Shown here: positions 1 through 12,568 of the stretch, one piece after another
Position numbering within the stretch: the first letter of the stretch is position 1
How the letters are laid out: the number at the start of each line of letters is the position of its first letter
Assembly (NCBI GenBank): GCA_963835375.1
Contig: CAWIGB010000004.1
Coordinates: 1-64,000, forward strand
Reading direction: 5' to 3'
Length of the DNA stretch: 64,000 bases
Source: Salinisphaera sp963835375
GTDB lineage: Bacteria > Pseudomonadota > Gammaproteobacteria > Nevskiales > Salinisphaeraceae
Position numbers and translations under genes: made by a program
The notes under the pieces: model-generated
Told to the model about the DNA's origin: nothing
What the model saw: the letters and a program-made list of their open reading frames with translations, nothing else
Database searches by the model: none

Positions 1-695
1 ACGAGCGGGCCAGTGGGGCGGCGTCGCCCATGATAATCGACGGTTCGCGAAGGCTGTTCTTTGGATCTTGCGAACCGGCGCGCCCTGGCCGGATCTGACG
101 CCGTCATATGGCGATTGGAAAAATACTGATCGGCGCTTTTGTCGCAGGCGTGCTCGCGGCCTCTGGGAGGCGCTGCTCGAGCAGCTGATCGACGATCCCG
201 ATTACGAATGGCCGATGGTCGATGCCAGTCATTGCAAAGTGCAGGCGGCCGGGGCCCGGCGCGGCAATCAGGGCATCGGGCGCACAAAAGGGGCTCAATA
301 CCCAACTGCACCTGGCCGTGGATGTGCATGGTATGCCGCTCCGAATACTTGCAACAAAAGGTACCCGAGCGGATTGTGAAAAAGCTGAAGAATTGATTCG
401 CGGGTTTACGGCCGATTATTTGATCGCCGACAAGGGCTACGATAGCAACGCGATTGTTCAGCAGGCCCAAGCGCAAGCTATGCAGGCCCGGATCCCATCG
501 CGCCGCCATCGCAAAACCCCGCGGCCCATAGACGACGCGCTGTATCAACACCGGCATCTCGTGGAAAACGCGTTCGGGCAATTGAAGCAATGGCGCGGCA
601 TCGCCACGCGCTATGCGAAGCGTCTATCCTCGTTTGCAGCGGCCGCTCAGATCGTATGCCTCTGCCTTTGGCTCAAGATTTCATGACGACACGCC
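1..695 (+). mobile_element. IS5-family (IS427-like) insertion sequence, left end outside window
   Basis: The transposase reading frame is already open at the first base, so the left end and the N-terminus lie outside the window. The DDE catalytic layout and the two-frame organisation fit the IS427 group of IS5. The right end is placed near 695, nine bases past the transposase stop. It is followed by TTA at 696-698, which would suit the TNA target preference of this group. The end is inferred, because the left inverted repeat is not available for comparison. The element forms the outer edge of the accessory block that also carries the toxin-antitoxin pair and the helicase-nuclease gene. Confidence 0.7.
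2..686 (+). CDS. IS5-family DDE transposase, 5'-truncated, two frames
   Basis: The transposase cuts and joins the ends of its own element. Frame 2 carries the upstream part (GAPWPDL, then MVDASH with the first catalytic Asp). A second frame from about 290 to 686 carries YLIADKGYDS (second Asp) and HLVENAFGQLKQWRGIATRY (catalytic Glu). The frame changes at an A4G4 run, 286-293. Many IS427-group elements make transposase by programmed frameshifting, so the break may be natural. A sequencing indel is equally possible here. An internal ATG at 222 lies in the second frame but leaves out the first Asp, so it is unlikely to be the functional start. Confidence 0.8.
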
Positions 696-708
696 TTAAT
701 GCGTTGTC

Positions 709-1164
709 TTAAGTGTCGGTGATTTGATCAAGAATCAGCACGGGAATGCGAGCAGATACAGCAGCTAGCCGCTTGTCGGCCGTGATGAAAGCGCCGCAAT
801 CGGCTTGAATGGCGGTGGCAATATGTATCGCGTCGGGCAACTTAAGGCTCGAATAGTCAGCTCGCAGTTCGGCGGCCAGGTCGGCGATGCGAGGCTCCAC
901 TGGTCTTACATCGATAGGGCCGGCAGCCGTTAGCAAACGTCGGTAACGGTCTGCGAGTTCCACTTGCCGTTTCCCCAGCGGGTGGACCAGAACTTCAGCT
1001 CGCGATAATACACTCGTGCAGCCTGCGCTCTCGCCCATAAAGACACGCCGGACGATCAGCGATGCTGAATCTCGCAGCGGGCCCGTGCCACCCTCGAATG
1101 CATAGACAAACACGTTGCTATCGAGATAGAGCGAGACATCGGGCAACGAGGCGAGCTCGCTCAT
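709..1164 (-). CDS. vapC: PIN-domain toxin, VapC family
   Basis: A 151-residue PIN-domain ribonuclease, presumably the toxin of a type II toxin-antitoxin pair. The acidic metal-binding residues are visible: Asp15 in LYLDSN, Glu57 in SRAEVL, Asp111 in LPDAIHIATA and Asp130 in ITADKRL. VapC toxins typically cleave tRNA or rRNA; the target here cannot be read from sequence. Its start overlaps the antitoxin stop by four bases (ATGA), so the two are translationally coupled with the antitoxin first. It lies between an IS element and a large defence gene. The reading frame is uninterrupted. Confidence 0.85.
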   Translation of the reverse strand: MSELASLPDVSLYLDSNVFVYAFEGGTGPLRDSASLIVRRVFMGESAGCTSVLSRAEVLVHPLGKRQVELADRYRRLLTAAGPIDVRPVEPRIADLAAELRADYSSLKLPDAIHIATAIQADCGAFITADKRLAAVSARIPVLILDQITDT

Positions 1165-1457
1165 CCGCGGAGGTCGCTACGCTCGGCGCGTAGCTCGTCC
1201 ATCAGTTCTTCCACATCAGCCAGCGTGTGAAGATTGCTGTATTGATTGTCGGACAAAGCGACGTCTAGTTCCTCCAATGTCAGCGGTTGGCCTTTCGGCG
1301 CCGGCGCATGTTGTGCCGACTGCTTATCGCCTGCACGAACCGCCTGTTCGATGATGCTGGCCGCTTCTTTATTAAGCGATCGATGATGGCGGCGTGCACG
1401 CGCTTTGAGCGCCTCATGTAGATGCGCGGGTAGGTCTTTCACGACGAGCGTGCTCAT
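1161..1457 (-). CDS. RHH-type antitoxin partner of the PIN toxin
   Basis: A small antitoxin of about 98 residues. The N-terminus (TLVVKDLPAHLHEALKARAR, then HHRSLNKEAASIIEQAV) looks like a ribbon-helix-helix DNA-binding domain of the FitA/Arc type. The C-terminal half is charged and probably wraps the toxin. I prefer ATG 1457 because the conserved strand begins directly after it and a GGA lies about ten bases upstream; an in-frame ATG at 1469 would add four residues. Such antitoxins usually repress their own promoter, which would lie in the intergenic stretch to 1710. The family call rests on N-terminal pattern and operon position. Confidence 0.75.
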   Translation of the reverse strand: MSTLVVKDLPAHLHEALKARARRHHRSLNKEAASIIEQAVRAGDKQSAQHAPAPKGQPLTLEELDVALSDNQYSNLHTLADVEELMDELRAERSDLRG

Positions 1458-1716
1458 GAAAATATCCATTTCGCTAGCGTTATGGATGCATTGTAGCGTG
1501 CCAAGTGCCTAGTTAGAACTGTGCAGCGATCTCTACTGAGCAGAGCACCAGTGTGAAACCTGTATAGGGTCAGTCGGTCACCGGGCGTTATCGGACTGCC
1601 ACTAGACCGCTTGGCGAAGAAAATAGAGCAGTAGCGTTGGGCGATTCGTCTGCTTTTACATTCGAAAATTTTTCTGTTCCATCTTATGATCATGCCGTTC
1701 AACCGGCATTGTGGGG

Positions 1717-4700
1717 ATGGGGGACATGGCGATTTCGATCGAGGGGGTTGTCAGCGCCAAGCTGGGGCTGGCATCGCATCAGAATGCTGTGCCGCTGCTA
1801 CAGCAACTGAGCATAACGAATGAAGGCGAGGAGCGGCTCGACGACCTCGTCCTTGAGCTTGAGCCAAGTTTGCCATTTGCTACCGTGAAAACATGGCGTA
1901 TCGACAGGCTCGCTCCTGAGTCCAGCATGGCGATATCGGATCGCGATGTAGAGCTCAAGGAAGGCTATCTGGCAGACCTTACAGAGAGTATGCAGGCCTC
2001 GGTGCAGCTTCGGTTGCGGTCCGGCGATGATCTGGTTGCAGAGCAACATCTACCTGTCGAGCTTCTGGCGCGAAACGAGTGGGGCGGGGCCGGGAGCATG
2101 CCGGAGCTACTGGCCGCCTTCTGCATGCCCAATGACCCTGCTGTAGATAAGGTACTTAAGAGCGCATCCGAGGTACTGCGTCGGGCCGGGCGTCCGGACG
2201 GTATCGATGGCTATAACGCAGATTCCCGACAGCGCGCCTGGGAGTTGACCTCGGCCATCTGGTCGGCCGTATGCGGATACCGGATCAGCTACGTCCTCCC
2301 GCCGGCGAGCTTTGAGCGCCAAGGGCAAAAGATTCGCGCACCTTCTCAGGTGCTTGATCGCAGCGTTGGTACCTGTCTGGATACCGCGCTGTTGTTTGCT
2401 GCCGCTCTTGAGCAGGCTGGTCTCAACCCGGTTCTGCTATTGACGCAAGGCCACGCGTTCGTGGGCGTCTGGTTGCAGTCTCAGGAATTCGCACAAGTAC
2501 TCAACGAAGAGGTTTCGTCGGTTCGAAAACGTATCGAACTACAAGAGCTGCTCGTCTTCGAGACAACGTTGGCCACGCGATCGCCGGCGCCAGGGTTCAG
2601 TCACGCGATAGACGTTGCCAAGCGCCAGTTGACCGACGAAGATTTCGTGATGGCGGTCGATGTGCGCCGTGCCCGTATGCAAAGACTGCGCCCGCTTACG
2701 GTCACCGCACAAACGCCCGAAACGCCCGAAAAGCTCGAAGACCAAACGACAGCGCAAGCCAGCGAAGCGCTGGAAGCAGCACCCGATCTACCCGCTGTCG
2801 ACGTCGAGATTGAGGAGGTGCCTGAGACGCCAGCCGGCAAGCTTGAGTTATGGCAGCGGAAATTGCTCGATCTGACGACACGGAATCGTCTGCTTCATTT
2901 GCCCGATAGCGCCAAGGCGGTTCGTCTGATCTGCCCCGATCCAGCAGCGCTTGAAGATCTTCTGGCCGCCAACAAAAGTGTGCGCATTGTTCCGATGCCC
3001 GATCTAGAAGTCGGGGGTAGAGACAGCGAAATCTACGAGAAGCGCAATCGTGAGAGCCTCGAAGAGGAGGCTGCTCGGCAGGCGATGTCCCGTAATGAAG
3101 TGCTCTCCCGCAAGGAGAAGAACAAACTCGATGCGGCGCTGGTCGATCTTTATCGCCAGGCCCGGTCGGATCTCGAGGAGGGCGGTTCAAACACCCTGTT
3201 TCTTGCCATCGGCTTTCTGAGTTGGAAGAAATCGGAAAGCGATCCCAAGAGCTACTCGGCGCCGCTCATCCTGCTACCGGTGAAGCTTGAACGGCGCAGT
3301 GTGGTATCTGGGGTAAAGCTGTCAATGTTGGATGAGGAGCCCCGGTTCAATCTGACGCTCCTGGAACTGCTGCGCCATGATTTCCAGCTCAATATCCCCG
3401 GCCTGAGCGCAGAGCTACCCACGGACGAAAGCGGCATCGACGTTGAGGGTATATGGAATACCGTGCGTCGCGCGGTACGCGATATGCCGGGCTTTGAGGT
3501 CACGACCGACGTCGTCCTGGGGACCTTCTCATTCGCGAAATACCTGATGTGGCGCGACCTGATCGATCGCTCGGATCAGTTGATGCAAAACGAGGTGGTT
3601 CGGCATCTGATGCACTACAAACTGGGCGATTCCGCGCTTGAATCGGCCGGTGAATTTCCCGAACCCCGAAAGCTCGATGCGGTCGTCGAGCCGGGCGATC
3701 TGTTCACTCCGTTACCGGCCGATTCTTCTCAGTTGGCAGCTGTAGTTGCGTCTGCTCAAGGACATAGTTTTGTGCTTGATGGTCCGCCGGGCACGGGCAA
3801 GTCGCAGACGATCGCAAACATGATCGCGCACAACCTGGCGTTAGGCCGTCGCGTCTTGTTTGTGGCCGAGAAAATGGCTGCCCTCGATGTCGTTAAGCGC
3901 CGTCTTGAAGACCAGGGCATCGGACAGTTCTGCTTGGAACTGCACTCCAGCAAATCTTCCAAGATGGCCGTGCTCCAGCAATTGGACCGTGCATGGTCGT
4001 CTCGCGATACGCTCACGCAAGAAGAATGGTCTGCGCAGGCCGAAAAGGTCCGTGCGCTTCGGGATCGGCTCAACGGCGTCGTTGAGGTACTGCACAAACG
4101 CTGGCCCAACGGCTGGTCGATACACGAGGCGATTGGTCGTGTCGTCAAGGATGCGACGGCAACCACACCGCGTTTGTCATGGCCCGAGGGAACTGAGCAC
4201 GATGCTGCTCAAATGGAGCGGTTAAGGGAAATCGCCCAGCGCCTCGATCTGAACCGAGGCGTCACCGAGCGTATTAGTGCGCCGATGCCGCTCGTGACGC
4301 GGGCTGAATGGTCGAATGCATGGCAGGAATCCATAGTGAAGGCGGCCCGGCAAGTATTGACCACAGCCGAGGCATGCGACGAGGCATGTGTTCAGGTCGT
4401 GTGGAGTACCGGGCTGTCGGTCGACGGGTCGTCGACGGTCGCGGCCAAGCTGCTGACGTTCGTCGAACTTTTGCCAGATACCTATGGCGTAGACTTGCGT
4501 TTTGCTTTCTCGCCCGAGCTCAAGGCGATTTGTGCAGCAGCCCAACAAGCTGCCGCTCTGTTGGAAGAGTACGCAGCGCTTGAACAGAACCTTTCGCAAA
4601 GCTATGCGGCCGAGGCGATTCGTCGCATCGATGTTGATGCGTTGAGAAGTGAGTGGGCCGAAGCCTCCGGCAAATTCTGGTTCCTTTCTACGTTAGCCAA

Positions 4701-7588
4701 AAAGAAAGTAGCGAAGACACTGGCGTCCACTGCGGGTACGGCGGCACGGCCCGATGTCGAAGCGGACCTTCCCGCGTCTGGCGACCATGAAAGAGCTGGT
4801 CGCCAAGATCGATGGCTTGGATCACGACCTGCGTGATGTGCCGGGCTGGTCTGCCGTAAATACCGACGCGGCGCGTATGGTCTTTGTGACCAAGCTCGCG
4901 GAAAGCCTCCGCGCGAATTTAGTGCCCCTGGCGGGTTCACCAGAGCAAATCGCGACACTGCGCGCCGAAGTACATCGGCTCGTGGTTGACGGGAATGATC
5001 TACTCGCCCCGACGGCGCTGTCGCAGAGGCTATCCGACAGCTATCGAATCGCTACAAAGCGCTTAGCAAGGCAACCAAGCAATTTGGCGCCGCAGCGGGA
5101 AGCGATATTGATCTCAACAAGCAGGTGCCGGAATTGTTGGCCAACGCTCAAGCGGTGGTCGACAACGAGGCCGCCCTGAATGCCTGGTGTGGCTGGCGGC
5201 GAGTCCGTCAAGAGGCGATGGCCTGCGGTTTGCAGCCGCTCGTCGAAGCAATAGAACAGAATGCATTGCCTGACGGTTCGGCAGCCCATGTATTCGAAGT
5301 CGCCTACGCGCGCTGGTTTGCTGCCAGAGCGATTGATGCAGAACCGCTTCTGCGTCAATTCGTTCCGGCAGAGCATCAGAGCGACATCCATGCCTACACA
5401 GAGGCCGTGGATGAACTTGCTGATCTCACCTCGGCGTATATTCGTGCCAAGCTGTCTGGAAATATTCCGGACAAGAACGGGGTTACCCAGCGCAGCGGTT
5501 TCGGCATTCTGAAGCACGAGTTGCAGAAGCAGCGCCGTCATAAACCGGTGCGCCAATTGGCTCAGGAGATGGGGCAGGACTTCACGGTCCTGGCGCCATG
5601 TATGCTCATGAGCCCGCTATCCATCGCGCAGTATCTGCCGGCCGACCATGAGTTGTTCGATCTGGTGATCTTCGACGAAGCCTCGCAGATTTCGCCGTGG
5701 GATGCCGTTGGATCCATTGCCCGTGGCAAGCAGGTCGTTGTCGCCGGCGACCCCCGGCAAATGCCGCCGACCAGCTTTTTCAATCGTGGTACTAACGCGG
5801 GCGACGACGACACCGACGAGGATCTGGAAAGCATTCTGGACGAATGCATCGGCGCGGGTGTGCCGCAGCATAGCCTGAGCTGGCACTATCGCAGTCGGCA
5901 CGAGAGCCTCATCACATTTTCGAACTACCGCTACTATGGTGGCGGATTGATTACCTTCCCGGCCGCCGATACGCGGCCAAGCATGGTGTCGTGGCGCAAA
6001 ATTGAAGGGACTTACGCTCGTGGGAAGGCTGGGCGTCGGAACTCAGGCCGAAGCCAAGGCGATCGTCGAAGAGGTGGTGCAGCGACTTACGGATCCGGCT
6101 TTCATCGCCTCCGGCCAATCCGTCGGCATCATCACGCTCAATTCGGAACAGCAACAGCTGGTCGACGATCTGCTCGACCAGGCCCAGCGCGACCACCCAC
6201 AGATCGAGCCGTTCTTTAAACACGATCTCGCCGAGCCGGTTGTCGTCAAGAATCTCGAAACCATGCAAGGCGACGAGCGTGACCTGATTATTCTCGGCAT
6301 CGGCTTCGGCCCTACAGAGCCGAATGCGAACACCATGTCGATGAACTTCGGTCCGCTAAACCGGGAAGGCGGTTGGCGGCGCCTCAACGTGGCGGTAACG
6401 CGGGCGCGTCACGAGATGATGGTCTTTACCTCCTTCGAACCGTCGATGATCGATCTCAATCGCACCTCGGCGAGGGCGGTTCACGATTTGCGCCATTTCA
6501 TCGAATTCGCGCAACGGGGGTCGAAGGCCATCCCCTCGGCCGTGCGTGGATCGGTGGGCGACTATGATTCGCCGTTCGAGCAGTTCGTCGCAGAGGGCCT
6601 TCGAGCGAAAGGCTGGGAAACCCATCCCCAGATCGGCGTATCACGCTTCCGCATCGATCTTGGGTGTAGTGCATCCCGACCGGCCGGGCGATTACCTGGT
6701 CGGCGTCGAATGCGACGGGGTGACCTATCACAGCGCTGCCACAGCTCGTGACCGTGACAAAGTCCGAAGCGAAATTCTCTCCGGCCTTGGTTGGACGTTG
6801 CTTCGAGTATGGTCGACGGAATGGTGGGTGAATCGTGATGGTGCTCTCGAGCGGTTGCACGAGGCCATTAGCGCTGAGCTTGAGAAGCAGCGAGCCCAAA
6901 CGGCAGAAGAAGAGCGTGTTCGGGCGCTTGAAGTGGACAATACCGCTCAACCCATCGGCGACAACAATAGGGACGCGCAGCAGACAACGAAGACGCCCAT
7001 GGGGAAGAGGCTTCATCCGTAAACGAGGCAGAAGCTGTAGATAGTCAGGGTGTCGAACATGCTGAGCCTATGCGCTTGGTTGCTCGCGGTCCGATAGCGA
7101 CGGGGAGTCCGGTCAAACGGATCTACCGCATGGCTGACCTATTTAGCTTCAGCTCGTCACTTCAGCCGGATAGCTTCTACGACGAGTCTTATGACCCGAC
7201 GCTAGAAAAATGTATTCGTGAAGTGCTGCAACAGGAAGCGCCAATACTGGATAAGGTTCTCGTTGACCGAATTGCCCGTGCTCATGGGTTCAAACGCTCT
7301 GGGCGTCTGATTCGTGAGCGCATTCTCGAGCTGGCGGAGCGCCACTACCATTTCCAGCCTGATCCGACGGACTCCGACCACGGCGATTTTGTTTGGCTAG
7401 CGCCTGATGACGTAGAGCGGTGGAACAGCTATCGCGTGCCTGAGCTGGAAGAAGACATGCGACCTATGGAGGAGATTGCTCTAGAAGAAATTGAGCTGCA
7501 GCCGAAGCGGCCGGCGGCGAGGACCTTTTACCGATATGGCAAGGCGTTCGGAATTCGCAGGCTCTACGACAGCGCAAGAACCGAATAA
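1717..7588 (+). CDS. hhe: Hhe-type giant protein: DUF4011, SF1 helicase, Vsr/MTES_1575-like nuclease, DUF3320 (five frame breaks)
   Basis: One protein of about 1,950 residues, read across frame changes near 4770, 5012, 6025, 6660 and 7000. Domain order: an N-terminal region with a transglutaminase-like Cys222/His248 pair; DUF4011 starting around LELWQRKLLDLTTRNRLLHL (near 2845); Walker A GPPGTGKS at 3781-3804; Walker B IFDEAS near 5674; motif III GDPRQMPP near 5750; QGDERD near 6270 and NVAVTRAR near 6390, typical of UPF1-like SF1 helicases; a PD-(D/E)xK fold ending in ECDGVTYH near 6710; and DUF3320 at about 7180-7420. This is the architecture called hhe among experimentally tested phage-defence genes. 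Start is GTG 1711, ATG 1717 or ATG 1726; GGGGA at 1713-1717 best suits 1726. The breaks resemble those in neighbouring essential genes, so the intact gene is probably functional. A further break near 7580 could extend the C-terminus toward 7720. Confidence 0.85.
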
Positions 7589-7773
7589 CAAAAAGCGTAG
7601 CGATGGCGCGTGCGTTGAAAAAGGCCGTGGACATTCGCGGGTTCCACCCGCTCTATGCGACGTTGATGAGTGCAGACGATGCATGCCTGCCTTACCATGC
7701 ACCACGGGTGTGCCTATGATGTATCTCTAAGCAACCGGCCGGGCAAGGAGACGATCTAAGTTATTGATTTTAA

Positions 7774-7849
<76 letters not shown>

Positions 7850-7853
7850 CCAA

Positions 7854-7888
7854 ATGAAAGCGCCGGGCGTGCATTGCACGCCCGGCGC
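7854..7888 (-). terminator. Rho-independent terminator of rpoD
   Basis: A nearly perfect GC-rich inverted repeat pairs 7860-7873 with 7875-7888, some 13-14 bp with a minimal loop. On the minus strand it is followed by TTTCATTT. It lies about 50 bases past the rpoD stop and just before tRNA-Ile on the same strand. It should separate the rpoD transcript from the tRNA, or leave the tRNA to read-through. Confidence 0.75.
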
Positions 7889-7935
7889 GGAACTATAGCG
7901 TGGCGGCCGTCGGGCCGCCAAGCCGTCCGGCGAGC

Positions 7936-9768
<1,833 letters not shown>

Positions 9769-9874
9769 GTGACTCGCTGCGTGTTGGGCTCGTGGGGCAA
9801 GGCGCACTCGGCGATAACCGACCATTATACCATCGCGACGCGGGCCGAATCGATTCGATACGGCTCGTGCGGTG

Positions 9875-11656
9875 TCAGGTCGGGGCCTGCGATCGACCTT
9901 GCAGTTGGCTCAAGACTTCCTTCAACTCCTTTGCGGCCGCCTCATCGAGCGGGCCACGTTCCTGTTGTGCGACCAATGCGTTGTAACGTTGTCGCAGACT
10001 CGCGCGGGAGCGACTGTGTCGCTGCAGCCGCGCGACCACGTCGGCGAATTCGCCGGCGCGCTGTTCGTCGTCGCCCGGCGGATTGGCTGCGGCCAAGCCG
10101 CTGCAGGCGATCGAAAAACCGATGTTCGCGGTGATGTTCAAGCCATTGCGCAACGGATACGTTTGGGTTGCTTGCGAAAAAGTCAATCGCTTCGGCCAAA
10201 ATTTGCGCGCCGGGATTGTCGTTGTCGCGCAATCCGTCGGTGTTCTCGATACGGCCGGCGAGGCTCGGATCGGCCAGTAACAGCATGAAACCGCGGGTGA
10301 CCGGCGGCAGTTCCGCGCTGTAGGCGTTTTTTTTCGATTCCTCGCCGTTGCCGGGCCGGGCCGGCCTTGGCGCTGGTCGATTGGCGGCATAGAGCTCGCG
10401 GATGTCATCCGATGGCAGGCCGGAAAGCCGGCTGATCTCGGCGACCATTTCAGCGCGAAAAGCGTCCGGGCGGCAGGGTGTTGATCGGGGCACGGGCACG
10501 CTCGACGAGTTGGGCGCGGCCATCGGGCGTGGCCAGATCGAGGCCTTCGCGGAGCTCGCCGAGCAGCACTTCCGAGGCGGGCCGGGCGGCTTCGATCGCC
10601 GCGGCCATGGCCTCGCGGCCGCCGTCGCCGCGTACGAGGCTGTCCGGGTCCTCGCCGTCGGGCAGGAACAGAAAGCGCACGCGTCGCGCGCCGCGCATCA
10701 CGCCCAGGCTGTGTTCCATCGCCTTCCTCGCTGCGCGCACGCCGGCGGCATCGCCGTCGAAACAGAAAACCACTTCCTGGGTATGTCGAAACAGCGTGGT
10801 CAGATGCGATGCGGTGGTGGCGGTGCCCAGCGTGGCCACCGCGTTGGGGAAGCCGTGCTGGGCGAGGGCGATGACGTCCATATAGCCTTCGACCACGAGC
10901 AGGCGGTCGAGCTGGCGCAGGGCCTGGCGCGCTTCGTACAGCCCGTACATGTGGTCCGACTTGTGGAACAGCGGCGTCTCGGGCGAGTTCAGATACTTGG
11001 CGCTGTCGTCGCCGAGCGTGCGCCCGCCGAAGGCGATGGTGCGCCCGCGGGTGTCGCGGATCGGAAACATCAGCCGGTTGCGAAAGCGATCGAAATAACC
11101 GCCGGATTCGCGCTCGATCAACAGCCCGGCCTGGGCGGCGGCCGATTTGTTCGGCAGGCGGCGGGTGAGATCGTCCCAGGCATCGGCAGCGAAGCCGAGA
11201 CCGTAGAGCTTGGCCATTTCGCCGGACACGCCGCGATTCTTGAGGTAATCGATCACGCCCTGATGGCGGCGCAGTGCCGTCTGATAGTGGCGATCGGCCT
11301 GGCGCATGGCGTCGAGCAAGGGTTCCCGGGGCGGCCCGCTCGGGGTCGACGCGGCGGCCTCTTCGGGAATATCCATGCCGGCGGCGTCGGCCAGCACTTC
11401 CACTGCATCACGGAATTCCAGCCGATCGTATTCCATGAGGAAGCTGATCGCCGTGCCATGCGCGCCGCAGCCGAAGCAGTGATAGAACTGCTTGACGGGC
11501 GAGATCGGTGAACGAGGGCGTCTTCTCGTCGTGAAACGGGCAGCAGGCCGTGTATTCGCGCCCGGCTTTCTTCAGCGAGACGCGGGCATCGACCAGCGAG
11601 ACGATATCCGTGCGTTCGAGCAGCTGATCGATGAAGTGCTGGGGGATGCGCGCCAT
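9875..11656 (-). CDS. dnaG: DNA primase DnaG, three frame breaks
   Basis: Synthesises RNA primers for replication. Start ATG 11656 gives MARIPQHFIDQLLERTDIVS. The CHC2 zinc finger follows (CCPFHDEKTPSF and, after a break near 11500, CFGCGAHG). The Toprim core has LLVVEGYMDVIALAQHG and FDGDAAG. The C-terminal DnaB-binding region continues after breaks near 10465 and 10100 and ends at 9877. An eight-T run at 10326-10333 encodes consecutive Lys codons and is an obvious site for length errors, though the breaks lie elsewhere. About 110 bases separate it from rpoD and a similar gap separates it from yqeY, all on one strand. Confidence 0.96.
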
Positions 11657-11773
11657 GAAGCCATTCTAAACGACGGATGGGCCGCCGCGCGGAACACGGC
11701 GCGCGGCGGGTCAGGCCGAATCGGCAGGCAACTTCCGAAGGCCCAGCCGGGCCGTGGGGCCCGGGCATGCAGT

Positions 11774-12217
11774 CTACTGCAGCTTGGCCTTCAGGCGCTG
11801 GCTGACCACGGACATGTCGGCCTGGCCGGCGAGCTCGCTCTTGAGCTGGCCCATGACCTTCCCCATGTCGCGCATGGATTCGGCGCCCGTGTCGGCCATG
11901 GCGCGGTCGATCGCAGCATCGATCTCGGCTTCGGACAGCTGGGCGGGCAGATAGTGCTCGAGCACCGAGATCTCGGCGGCCTCGGCGTCGGCGAGTTCGT
12001 CACGGCCGGCGTCGCGGTACTGGGTTTCGGCGTCGCGACGCTGCTTGACCATCTTCTCGATCACCGCCAGCACGTCGGGGTCTTCGAGCGTGGTGCCGTC
12101 GTCGACTTCGCGCTGCTTGATCGCGGCGTTGACCATGCGGATGACCGACAGTCGCTCCTTGTCGCGGGCACGCATGGCCGACTTCATGTCCTCGGACAAC
12201 TGATCCTTGATGTTCAC
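11774..12217 (-). CDS. yqeY: GatB/YqeY domain protein
   Basis: A 147-residue YqeY-like protein, related to the tRNA-binding tail of the GatB amidotransferase subunit. It is a frequent member of the rpsU-dnaG region; its exact function is not settled. I chose GTG 12217 because the protein then begins VNIKDQLSEDMKSAMRARDK, matching the family start, and a strong GGGAGAG lies just upstream. The frame is also open to 12538 but that part looks non-coding. No frame breaks. A terminator after rpsU suggests yqeY-dnaG-rpoD need their own promoter within 12218-12535. Confidence 0.9.
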   Translation of the reverse strand: MNIKDQLSEDMKSAMRARDKERLSVIRMVNAAIKQREVDDGTTLEDPDVLAVIEKMVKQRRDAETQYRDAGRDELADAEAAEISVLEHYLPAQLSEAEIDAAIDRAMADTGAESMRDMGKVMGQLKSELAGQADMSVVSQRLKAKLQ

Positions 12218-12535
12218 GTTCGAACTCTCCCTTGAGACCGTGTTGACGTTCCGTACCAAGCTGCATCGAGAGCGATTCCGCCGAAAGACGAGGCACGGCG
12301 AGGCGGTGTCGCGAGTCCGGATGAGCGCCCTGCAGCGCTGGATCGCGGCAAGCCAGCCTGGTCCCGGACGGTGGTGCCACAAGCCGATCGCCTCTGTGTG
12401 GCCCGCATCAATCGCGGTACCGCCCCATCGGCGCGGGTGGCACCGTGCCGTACACAATTGCGTGGCGCCAGCCCGGGCTGCCCGCGAGACGTCGACATGC
12501 CCCGAGCCAATGATGAAATACACACGAGTTGCCGA
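12218..12535. other. Gene-free stretch between yqeY start and rpsU terminator
   Basis: No reading frame here has a recognisable product. It should hold the promoter for yqeY-dnaG-rpoD on the minus strand, since rpsU ends in a terminator just to the right. I could not place -35 and -10 boxes with confidence. Confidence 0.5.
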
Positions 12536-12563
12536 CACAAAAACAGCGGCCTGGAGGCCGCTG
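12536..12563 (-). terminator. Rho-independent terminator after rpsU
   Basis: The stem CAGCGGCC/GGCCGCTG (12544-12563, four-base loop) is followed on the minus strand by TTTTTGTG. It lies about 60 bases beyond the rpsU stop, matching the attenuating terminator between rpsU and dnaG known in enterobacteria. Confidence 0.85.
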
Positions 12564-12568
12564 CAATC

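Noticed and set aside
1454..1702. 82-codon minus-strand frame upstream of the antitoxin
   Set aside because: Codon use and composition look random and it overlaps the antitoxin start; most likely promoter region.
1717..7588. Reading the Hhe-type locus as five separate genes
   Set aside because: The pieces are colinear parts of one known architecture and the joins fall inside domains, not between genes.
1..7773. A duplicate of the tRNA-Ile 3' end as a second att site
   Set aside because: I found no copy of its last ~20 bases within the accessory block; if it exists it lies left of the window.
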